Assembly: GCA_900554615.1 (NCBI GenBank)
Contig: USIB01000060.1
Span: forward strand, 1-7,493
Direction: 5' to 3'
Origin: an uncultured Mycoplasmatota bacterium
Lineage (GTDB): Bacteria > Bacillota_I > Bacilli_A > RF39 > UBA660
Length of the DNA stretch: 7,493 bases
Shown: piece after piece, positions 1-5,558 of the stretch
Layout: each line of letters opens with the position of its first letter
Numbering within the stretch: position 1 is the stretch's first letter
Program-made: the position numbers and the translations under genes
The notes under the pieces: model-generated
Database searches by the model: none
Told to the model about the DNA's origin: nothing
The model's input: only the letters and a program-made list of their open reading frames with translations

Positions 1-1703
1 ATTTGTTTTTCTTCATTTTTTAGCATTTTTTCTGCTTCACGTTCTACTTTTTTTATGTATCCTTCATATTTTGAAATTATTTCTACTTGTTCTTGAACTT
101 CTTTGGAGTAATTAATATTAAGTAAATTTATTTTTTGTAATTTTGATAGGGTTATTTCGGTTCTTTTTAGTAATTCATATAAACTAATTCCATCTTTTAA
201 TATTGGGGTATTAATGCTTTCTAATTTTTGGTTTGTTTCTTTGGTTGGGGTTATTTTTGTTTCTTTTAGATAGGTTGTTAAGTCTTTGATGTCTTGGAGT
301 TTTTTTAGGAATTTATTGTGTCTTTCTTCGTTTATTAATCCTACTTTATAACCATATTCTCTTAATCTTATATCTGAATTATCATGTCTTAAAAGTAGTC
401 TATATTCTGCTCTAGATGTTAACATACGGTAAGGTTCAGTTGTTCCTTTTGTTACTAAGTCATCAATTAATACTCCAATATATGCTTCATTTCTTTTTAA
501 TATTAGTGGCTCTTTGTCTTCTAGTTTTAGGGCTGCATTTATTCCCGCTATTAGGCCTTGACAGGCTGCTTCTTCATATCCACTCGTACCATTTATTTGT
601 CCTGCTGTAAAGAGATTGTTTAGTATTTTTGTCTCTAGACTTGGTTTTATCTGTGTTGGATAGATAGCATCATATTCTATTGCATAGGCATATCTTAGTA
701 TCTTTGCATTTTCCAGTCCTGGTAAGGAATGGACCATTTTCTCTTGTATTTCTTTTGGCATACTTGTTGAGAATCCTTGAATATATATATCATCATAATA
801 TTTGCTCTCAGGCTCTAGGAATAATTGATGTTTTTCTTTATCACTAAATCTTACCATTTTATCTTCTATTGAAGGACAATATCTTGGACCAACCCCTGTT
901 ATGTCATCTAGGCCTCCATACATACTTGATTTGCTTAGGTTATCGTTTATTATTTTTTTTGTTTCTTCAGTTGTGTAAATTAGATAGCATGGCTCCTGAT
1001 TATTTACATCGTATATTGGTGGATTGGTATGGGAGAAGGTATAGTAGTTTTTGTCTCCATCTTCTCTTTTGGCCTTTGTGAAATCAATGGTGCTTCTATC
1101 TATTCTAGGTGGTGTTCCTGTTTTTAGCCTTAATATTTTGAAACCATATTTTTTTAGATTGTCTGATAGGTGCATTGATGGTTTTTCGTTGTGTGGACCA
1201 CTTCTTGTTCTGGTATTTCCTACTAGAATATCTGATTTTAGATATGTTCCTGTTGTTAGGATTACGGCTTTTGATGTTATATTTGTCCCATCTTCTAATA
1301 CGACTCCATATACGGTATTATCTTTTACGATTAGGTCTTCTACCATAGCCTCTTTTATTTCTAGATTTTTTTCTTCTCTTAGTAATTTTAGCATTTCTTT
1401 TGGATATGTTATTTTATCGGCTTGGGCACGAAGGGACTTGACAGCGGGTCCTTTAGCGTAGTTTAGCATTTTCATTTGGATTAATGTTTTATCTGCTACT
1501 TCACCCATTACTCCTCCTAGAGCGTCTATCTCTCTTACTATTATTCCTTTGGCTGAGCCTCCTATTGAGGGGTTGCACGGCATTGTTGCTATATTGTTTA
1601 TGCGGCCTGATATTAATAGTGTTTTGTGTCCTTTTCTAGCAGAGGCAACAGCGGCTTCACAACCTGCATGACCTCCTCCTACTACTATTATTTCATAATT
1701 CAT
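1..1703 (-). CDS. mnmG: tRNA uridine-5-carboxymethylaminomethyl(34) synthesis enzyme MnmG (GidA), 3' end cut by window edge
   Basis: FAD-dependent partner of MnmE. In known homologues the MnmE-MnmG complex installs the (carboxymethyl)aminomethyl group at C5 of wobble U34 in tRNAs reading NNA/NNG codons, using methylene-tetrahydrofolate, FAD and NADH. Read directly: 567 complete codons from ATG at 1703, with no stop before the left edge. The family is about 620-630 residues, so some 50-60 C-terminal residues are missing. The N-terminal FAD-binding Rossmann motif is VVGGGHAGCEAA (residues 7-18). The conserved Cys-containing motif MPCNPSIGGSAKG has Cys43, and GPRYCPSIEDK has Cys276, corresponding to the two conserved cysteines of E. 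coli MnmG (Cys47 and Cys277). NGTSGYEEAA lies near 370-380 and PYRMLTSRAEYR near 424-435. The visible C-terminal part contains the YEGYIKK tRNA-binding-region motif. The start is preceded by AGGTG five bases upstream, overlapping the mnmE stop, so translation is probably coupled to mnmE. It appears intact apart from the window cut. Confidence 0.97.
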   Translation of the reverse strand, partial: MNYEIIVVGGGHAGCEAAVASARKGHKTLLISGRINNIATMPCNPSIGGSAKGIIVREIDALGGVMGEVADKTLIQMKMLNYAKGPAVKSLRAQADKITYPKEMLKLLREEKNLEIKEAMVEDLIVKDNTVYGVVLEDGTNITSKAVILTTGTYLKSDILVGNTRTRSGPHNEKPSMHLSDNLKKYGFKILRLKTGTPPRIDRSTIDFTKAKREDGDKNYYTFSHTNPPIYDVNNQEPCYLIYTTEETKKIINDNLSKSSMYGGLDDITGVGPRYCPSIEDKMVRFSDKEKHQLFLEPESKYYDDIYIQGFSTSMPKEIQEKMVHSLPGLENAKILRYAYAIEYDAIYPTQIKPSLETKILNNLFTAGQINGTSGYEEAACQGLIAGINAALKLEDKEPLILKRNEAYIGVLIDDLVTKGTTEPYRMLTSRAEYRLLLRHDNSDIRLREYGYKVGLINEERHNKFLKKLQDIKDLTTYLKETKITPTKETNQKLESINTPILKDGISLYELLKRTEITLSKLQKINLLNINYSKEVQEQVEIISKYEGYIKKVEREAEKMLKNEEKQ

Positions 1704-1708
1704 TTTTA

Positions 1709-1714
1709 CACCTA
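1709..1714 (-). promoter_or_regulatory. mnmG ribosome binding site overlapping the mnmE stop codon
   Basis: On the minus strand the sequence reads TAGGTG-TAAAA-ATG. The TAG is the mnmE stop (1712..1714) and AGGTG lies five bases before the mnmG ATG at 1703. The overlap implies translational coupling, which would help keep the two partner proteins balanced (inference). Confidence 0.75.
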
Positions 1715-3058
1715 CTTTCCTAAACAAAATCTACTGAATAGTTCATCTAATAGTTCTTCTGTATATGTTTCTCCTATTATCTCGCCTAAACTAGACCAGG
1801 CATCTTTTAAACTTAGTTCTACTATATCTATGGGGCTATTTATGGTTATTTCTTCTTCTGCCTCATTTATGCTTTTTAGTGATTTTTTTAGTAGTGCTAT
1901 GCTTCTAGCATTTGATAGATATGTTACATCATTTGTTATTATATCTCCTATACTAAATAGTCTTTTTATTTCTTCTTTTATTTTGTTTACTCCGATATTT
2001 TCTTTTACTGATATTTCTATGTAACTATCTAATATTTTTTTGTCTAGTCTTGTTTCTAGGTCTATTTTATTTACTACTATTATTTTCTTTTTGTCTTTTA
2101 TTTTGTTTAATAGTTCTTTTTCTTCTTCAGTTATTTCTTCGTTATTATTTAATATATAAATTATTAGGTCCGCTGTATCTATAATACTTAGACTTTTTTC
2201 TACTCCTATTTTTTCTACGGTGTCTTCTGTTTTTCTAATTCCTGCTGTATCTATGATGTTTAGTGGAATGCCTCCTAATACTAATGAGCCTTCTACTATG
2301 TCTCTTGTTGTCCCTGGAATATCTGTAACTATTGCTTTTTCTTCTTCTAGTAATGAGTTTAGGAGACTACTTTTTCCTACATTTGGCTTTCCTATTATTC
2401 CTACTTTGATTCCTTCTTTTATGATTTTACTATCTTCTGATTTTTGGATTATGTCTTCTAGTTTTTCTTTAAACTTTTTTACATTTGGTAGAATACTGTT
2501 ATTTGTTAATACTTCTATATCTTCGTATTCTGGATAGTCAATATTTACTTCTATATTGCTTATTATTTGTACTAGTTCTTTTCTTAAATCTTTTATTAGA
2601 TTTGATGTTTCTCCTGTTAAGGTGTTTATGGATATTTTTCTTGTTGATTCTGCTCTTGATGATATTAAATCCATTGTGGCCTCTGCTTCAAGAAGGTCTA
2701 TTCTTCCGTTTAGAAAGGCTCTTTTGGTGAATTCTCCTGGCTCTGCTAATCTAGCACCATTTTCTAATAATATTTCTAATACTTTGTTTGTTGTGGCTAG
2801 ACCTCCATGACAATTTATTTCTACTATATCTTCTCTTGTAAATGTCTTGGGGGACTTCATTACTGATACTAATACTTCATCTATTTTTTCTTCTCCATCT
2901 TTTATATAACCATAATGTATAGTATGGGTGTCTACTTCTGTTAAGTCTTTTGTAAATACTTTACTTGCTATATTTAGGGCATCACTCCCACTTAATCTTA
3001 TTATTGATATGGCTCCTGCTCCCGCTGATGATGATATTGCTACTATTGTATCTTCCAT
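1712..3058 (-). CDS. mnmE: tRNA modification GTPase MnmE (TrmE/ThdF)
   Basis: K+-dependent GTPase that works with MnmG on wobble U34 of tRNAs. Numbered from ATG at 3058 the protein has 448 residues, matching the usual 450-460. Domains in order: N-terminal folate-binding TrmE domain (about 1-118, starting MEDTIVAISSSAGAGAISII), helical domain (about 120-215 and 375-448), and an inserted G domain (about 216-370). G-motifs seen: G1 GKPNVGKS (223-230), G2 TTRD (250-253), G3 DTAG (270-273) and G4 NKID (330-333). The C-terminus FCLGK carries the family's conserved C-x-G-K cysteine (Cys445). An in-frame ATG at 3094 would add 12 residues (MIKYYGRKKANT), but it has no SD and the family begins at the MEDTI-type start. 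ATG 3058 has AGAAGG eight bases upstream. Its stop is eight bases before mnmG. Confidence 0.97.
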   Translation of the reverse strand: MEDTIVAISSSAGAGAISIIRLSGSDALNIASKVFTKDLTEVDTHTIHYGYIKDGEEKIDEVLVSVMKSPKTFTREDIVEINCHGGLATTNKVLEILLENGARLAEPGEFTKRAFLNGRIDLLEAEATMDLISSRAESTRKISINTLTGETSNLIKDLRKELVQIISNIEVNIDYPEYEDIEVLTNNSILPNVKKFKEKLEDIIQKSEDSKIIKEGIKVGIIGKPNVGKSSLLNSLLEEEKAIVTDIPGTTRDIVEGSLVLGGIPLNIIDTAGIRKTEDTVEKIGVEKSLSIIDTADLIIYILNNNEEITEEEKELLNKIKDKKKIIVVNKIDLETRLDKKILDSYIEISVKENIGVNKIKEEIKRLFSIGDIITNDVTYLSNARSIALLKKSLKSINEAEEEITINSPIDIVELSLKDAWSSLGEIIGETYTEELLDELFSRFCLGK

Positions 3059-3087
3059 AGTATTCGCCTTCTTTCTTCCATAGTATT
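3051..3087. repeat. 14-bp direct repeat duplicating the mnmE start region
   Basis: The 14-base string tcttccatagtatt (+ strand) occurs at 3051..3064 and again at 3074..3087, a 23-base period. On the coding strand each copy reads AATACTATGGAAGA and so contains an ATG. The copy at 3051..3064 is the true mnmE start (ATG 3058). The other places an ATG at 3081, which is 23 bases upstream and in another frame. The AGAAGG ribosome site lies between the copies. Confidence 0.8.
3067..3072 (-). promoter_or_regulatory. mnmE ribosome binding site
   Basis: The minus strand reads AGAAGG followed by eight bases and the ATG at 3058. This decides the mnmE start against the in-frame ATG at 3094, which is preceded only by an A/T-rich stretch with no SD-like sequence. 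Confidence 0.7.
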
Positions 3088-3116
3088 TTATCATAATATT
3101 TAAAAAAAAGAAAGAA

Positions 3117-3728
3117 TTATTTTTCTTCTTTCAATTTTATTACTACTTTTCTATTTGGCTCTTCTCCAATTGATTCTGTATAGACATATTTATCATCTGC
3201 TAATACTGAATGAACGATTCTTCTTTCATATGAGTTCATGCTATCCATTGTTATTTCTGTTTTTGTTTTATATGCTTCTCTTGCAAGTCTTTTGGCTAGA
3301 TATTCTATACTTTTGGCTCTTTTTTCTTTGTAATTTCCAACATCTATTATTATTGATAGTGGTTTACTTAGTTTTGAGTTTACCATTTGTCTTATTAATA
3401 ATTGCATTGCTGTTATGTTTTTGCCATTTTTTCCTATTAGTATTGCATTATTATCAGAAAATATGGTAATTGATATATTTTCATCTCTTCTTCTTACTTC
3501 AAGATTTCCTTCGGCAGACATCTTTTTTATTATTTCGTTTATTGTTTCTTTTATAAATGCTATTATTTCATTTATGTTTAATACTTCTATTGTTACATTT
3601 TTCTTTAGTAAACCCGATTTTTCTTCTTCTTTATTTATTATTAAATCTTCTTCTGATATTTTTAAATCTTCTAATGCTAACTCTATTGCTTGTTCTCTTG
3701 TTTTTCCTTCATAATAATATTTTTTCAT
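3117..3728 (-). CDS. khpB: RNA-binding protein Jag/KhpB (SpoIIIJ-associated; Jag-N, KH and R3H domains)
   Basis: 203 residues with the full Jag architecture. Jag-N domain about 1-50 (MKKYYYEGKTREQAIELALE...). A short lysine/glutamate-rich linker follows. The KH domain is about 83-130, with its GxxG loop seen as IGKNGKNITAMQLL (98-111). The R3H domain is about 137-200, with signature MNSYERRIVH (164-173; R169-x3-H173) and the conserved tail SIGEEPNRKVVIKL. Family knowledge: KhpB pairs with KhpA in streptococci and related bacteria, binds RNA, and influences cell division and elongation. It is nearly always encoded just downstream of yidC/spoIIIJ, as here. Its ATG overlaps the yidC stop by one base (TAATG), with AGAAGG ten bases upstream, indicating coupling. 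The linker between Jag-N and KH is short compared with many streptococcal versions. RNA targets cannot be read from sequence. Confidence 0.95.
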   Translation of the reverse strand: MKKYYYEGKTREQAIELALEDLKISEEDLIINKEEEKSGLLKKNVTIEVLNINEIIAFIKETINEIIKKMSAEGNLEVRRRDENISITIFSDNNAILIGKNGKNITAMQLLIRQMVNSKLSKPLSIIIDVGNYKEKRAKSIEYLAKRLAREAYKTKTEITMDSMNSYERRIVHSVLADDKYVYTESIGEEPNRKVVIKLKEEK

Positions 3729-4678
3729 TACTTCTTAACCTTCTTTCTTTCTACTAATGCATTTTGTACTATTGTAAACACTGATGATGTTATCCAATAT
3801 ATTCCTAGTGCTACTGGTAAACTGAATGCCGCTACTAGAATCATTGCTAACATAAAGTAAATTGTTCCTTTCATTTGGGCTTGCATTGCAGTTTGGTCTT
3901 TTAATGTTTTTCTAAATGATAGATAAGATGTTCCTAGTATTAGTATTAAGAATAATACATATATATACCAAAGGTTAGACATTATTCCATGAGATATTGT
4001 TGTACCCATATCTAATTTTAAGAACTTATTTTCAAATATTACTGGAGTTCTATTTATTGCTTCTAAGAAAGCAAATAGTAGTGGTATTTGTATAAATGAT
4101 AATAGACAACTTGATAATGGATTTATTTTATGTTTTGAATATATGGCCATCATCTCTTCGGCTTTTCTTTTTTGATCTTCTTCACTTGTTTTATCTTTAT
4201 ACTTCTTTTCTAATTTTTCTAATTGTGGTTGTACTTCTTTTAATTTCTCAGACTGCATAGCGGTCTTTCTAGTAAGTGGATATAATACTAATCTTATTAC
4301 TAAACAAGATATTACTATAGCTAGTCCATTTGCTATTCCTTTACTTAGATTTATTTTTTCTAGTAATAGTCCGATGTTTATTATTGCCCATGCTAGAGGC
4401 TTTACAAAAATTGTAGTCCATAAGCCTTCATATTCGTCAAATGGTTTAAATGTTCCACATGATGGTAGTTTTTCGACATCTACATTGTTTTCTTTATATA
4501 ATTCTATTACTTTTTCGTCAGTTGGTTTACATAATACATTTTCTGTTAATGCTTTTCCTGTTTCTTCATATTTTACTGGTTTTTTATCTTCTCCTGTTAA
4601 AGTTTTAGTGCAACCTGTTAACATCACTAAACTTAATATTATTAATATTATTTTTATTCCTTTTTTATTATTTTTCAC
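3728..4678 (-). CDS. yidC: membrane protein insertase YidC/SpoIIIJ (Oxa1 family), lipoprotein type
   Basis: Inserts and folds membrane proteins, alone or with SecYEG. Taking GTG at 4678 gives 316 residues. Residues 1-22 are a lipoprotein signal (Lys-rich start, hydrophobic IILIILSLVML, lipobox LTGC), so Cys23 is probably lipidated, as in Gram-positive YidC/SpoIIIJ. An exposed region of about 60 residues follows, with Cys50 and Cys74. Five membrane segments lie at about 86-108, 116-135, 187-208, 236-255 and 272-306. Arg129 in VIRLVLYPLTRK is the conserved hydrophilic-groove arginine. The charged cytoplasmic hairpin (about 138-180) and basic tail VERKKVKK fit the family. Start: a stop codon directly precedes an in-frame GTG at 4687, and ATG 4684 and GTG 4678 are the alternatives. 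AGGTG sits six bases before GTG 4678 but abuts ATG 4684, which favours 4678. The 5' end lies inside rnpA in another frame. Confidence 0.95.
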   Translation of the reverse strand: MKNNKKGIKIILIILSLVMLTGCTKTLTGEDKKPVKYEETGKALTENVLCKPTDEKVIELYKENNVDVEKLPSCGTFKPFDEYEGLWTTIFVKPLAWAIINIGLLLEKINLSKGIANGLAIVISCLVIRLVLYPLTRKTAMQSEKLKEVQPQLEKLEKKYKDKTSEEDQKRKAEEMMAIYSKHKINPLSSCLLSFIQIPLLFAFLEAINRTPVIFENKFLKLDMGTTISHGIMSNLWYIYVLFLILILGTSYLSFRKTLKDQTAMQAQMKGTIYFMLAMILVAAFSLPVALGIYWITSSVFTIVQNALVERKKVKK

Positions 4679-5003
4679 ATTCATCACCTACACTTATTAG
4701 TTTTAACAATTCTTTTTCTATTTCTTCGTATGTTAATTCTAATATTCCTTTCTTAATAATTATAACATAGTCATAACCATTATGCACGATTTTTTTATTA
4801 TTATCGATAATGTTTTTTATCCTTCTTTTTATTTTATTTCTGATTACTGCTGTTCCTGTTTTTTTAGGAACTGTAATTCCATATCTATTACTATTGTTAT
4901 TTTTACGATAGTAAATACTAAAATATTTACTTTTTTTTGATTTACTAGTATTAATAATTTCTGTATATTCTTCTGATGATTTTATTATTTCTATCTTCTT
5001 CAT
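4668..5003 (-). CDS. rnpA: ribonuclease P protein component RnpA
   Basis: Small basic protein that binds the RNase P RNA and helps it cleave 5' leaders from precursor tRNAs. 111 residues, typical for the family. The RNR signature is visible as AVIRNKIKRRIKNII (52-66), with Arg55, Asn56 and the Lys59-Arg60-Arg61 cluster. YGITVPKKTGTA precedes it, in the place of the family's central beta-sheet segment, and GYDYVIIIKKG (76-86) is the following strand. The N-terminal half is more Lys/Asn/Ser-rich than in Bacillus, as expected from the AT bias. ATG 5003 has AAAGGA ten bases upstream (5014..5019). It follows rpmH by 63 bases, the conserved rpmH-rnpA order, and overlaps the start of yidC. No separate terminator or convincing promoter is seen between rpmH and rnpA. 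Confidence 0.95.
   Translation of the reverse strand: MKKIEIIKSSEEYTEIINTSKSKKSKYFSIYYRKNNNSNRYGITVPKKTGTAVIRNKIKRRIKNIIDNNKKIVHNGYDYVIIIKKGILELTYEEIEKELLKLISVGDECEK
4685..4690 (-). promoter_or_regulatory. yidC ribosome binding site inside rnpA
   Basis: The minus strand reads TAGGTG-ATGAAT-GTG. AGGTG is six bases before GTG 4678, the same core as in front of mnmG. It lies within the last codons of rnpA (stop at 4668..4670), so ribosomes finishing rnpA could re-initiate on yidC. The alternatives, ATG at 4684 and GTG at 4687, are too close to this site or overlap it. Confidence 0.6.
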
Positions 5004-5066
5004 ACTAAACTAATCCTTTCTATTATATAAATATATAAAAAGAAAAAAAGAAAACAAAATTATGTT

Positions 5067-5189
5067 TTATGCACATAATTTTTTTCTTTTTTTTGCTCTT
5101 CTGCTTTTTAAAACATTACCTTTAATTCTACTAAAGAAACCGTGCTTTTTAGCTTTTTTTCTATTATTAGGTTGATATGTTCTTTTCAT
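5067..5189 (-). CDS. rpmH: 50S ribosomal protein L34 (bL34), 40 residues
   Basis: Very small, highly basic protein of the large ribosomal subunit. Reading from ATG 5189 gives 40 residues, beginning with the family-defining MKRTYQPNNRKK, then AKKHGFFSRIKG, and ending RRAKKRKKLCA before TAA. It is followed by rnpA, the near-universal bacterial order. Oddities: the family is typically 44 residues with a conserved M-x-[ST]-K-N-G-R turn after HGF-x-x-R. Here the turn is shortened to IKGN, about four residues fewer, in frame. The usual Ser before the terminal Ala is Cys. Translation is supported by a strong SD (GGAGGTG, nine bases upstream) and a consensus promoter immediately before it. Identity is secure; whether the short turn is real or a sequence error cannot be settled here. 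Confidence 0.95.
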   Translation of the reverse strand: MKRTYQPNNRKKAKKHGFFSRIKGNVLKSRRAKKRKKLCA

Positions 5190-5198
5190 TATATAATA

Positions 5199-5205
5199 CA
5201 CCTCC
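5199..5205 (-). promoter_or_regulatory. rpmH Shine-Dalgarno site
   Basis: GGAGGTG on the minus strand, nine bases before ATG 5189. It is the strongest SD in the window, in keeping with a highly expressed ribosomal protein gene. Confidence 0.8.
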
Positions 5206-5222
5206 AAGTCAAATGCTATTTT

Positions 5223-5251
5223 ATTATATATTTTTATTTTGATTATGTCAA
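5223..5251 (-). promoter_or_regulatory. consensus sigma-A promoter of the rpmH-rnpA-yidC-jag-mnmE-mnmG operon
   Basis: Minus strand: TTGACA (5246..5251), exactly 17 bases, then TATAAT (5223..5228), a perfect match to the housekeeping consensus with optimal spacing. Transcription would start near 5216, giving a leader of roughly 27 bases that holds the SD. It sits only 15 bases after the stop codon of the upstream small gene, with no recognisable terminator between, so some read-through from the upstream pair is possible. No other comparably good promoter was seen before mnmG. Confidence 0.85.
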
Positions 5252-5266
5252 GATATTTTCAATTTT

Positions 5267-5557
5267 TTATATTAATATATAGTCTAATGCTCGCATATCA
5301 TCTCCTATTAAATATACATAATTATTGCCGAACTTTTCTTTTAATTCTTTTATTTTTTGTTCTACTTCTTCTTTATCTAATGAAAATATTTCTATATAAT
5401 TTAATATTATATCGTTTATGTAATAGAAATGATATTCTTTTAATAGTTTATATATTTCTTTAAAGTTGTCTTCATCTAATCCTTCTAAATAACTATAATC
5501 ATAGTTGTCTACTACCATGTTATAGTAGAAATCATCTAAATACTTTTCTAAAAACAT
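5267..5557 (-). CDS. hypothetical 96-residue acidic protein, coupled to the HA-repeat gene
   Basis: Not recognised; no function is assigned. 96 residues, with no signal peptide or clear membrane segment. It is rich in Asp/Glu and strikingly rich in Tyr/Phe. The N-terminal part (MFLEKYLDDFYYNMVVDN) leads into a segment with Y-D-Y-S-Y-L-E-G-L-D-E. Predicted helices follow around 30-58, and a charged helix (about 60-75, LDKEEVEQKIKELKEKFG) comes before a short hydrophobic end containing IGDDMRALDYILI. The overall look is a small soluble helical protein. Its ATG is one base after the stop of the HA-repeat gene and AAAAGG lies nine bases upstream, so the two are very probably co-translated. The rpmH promoter starts just past its stop. 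It could be a partner or regulator of the HA protein, or an unrelated conserved small gene. Good start context and an intact frame support it being real. Confidence 0.75.
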   Translation of the reverse strand: MFLEKYLDDFYYNMVVDNYDYSYLEGLDEDNFKEIYKLLKEYHFYYINDIILNYIEIFSLDKEEVEQKIKELKEKFGNNYVYLIGDDMRALDYILI

Positions 5558-5558
5558 A

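Noticed and set aside
416..2810. Several + strand open frames (e.g. 416..610, 1051..1461, 1626..2024, 2220..2537, 2556..2810)
   Set aside because: They are antisense to clear mnmG and mnmE coding sequence. Their products are low-complexity Leu/Ser/Phe-rich strings from the T-rich strand, with no recognisable domains.
3059..3094. Longer MnmE starting at ATG 3094
   Set aside because: It adds 12 residues outside the family alignment, has no SD, and bypasses the well-placed AGAAGG before ATG 3058.
5022..5027. TATAAT on the minus strand upstream of rnpA as a second promoter
   Set aside because: There is no TTGACA-like element at suitable spacing. A-T-rich spacer DNA readily gives such hexamers.
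5004..5066. Terminator or regulatory RNA between rpmH and rnpA
   Set aside because: The 63 bases are A/T runs without a GC-containing stem; nothing beyond the rnpA ribosome site can be supported.
5067..5075. TTATGCACA on the + strand matches the DnaA-box consensus TTATNCACA
   Set aside because: It is a single box overlapping the rpmH stop region, with only one 8-of-9 near match inside rnpA (4780..4788). In sequence this AT-rich, about one such match per window is expected by chance.
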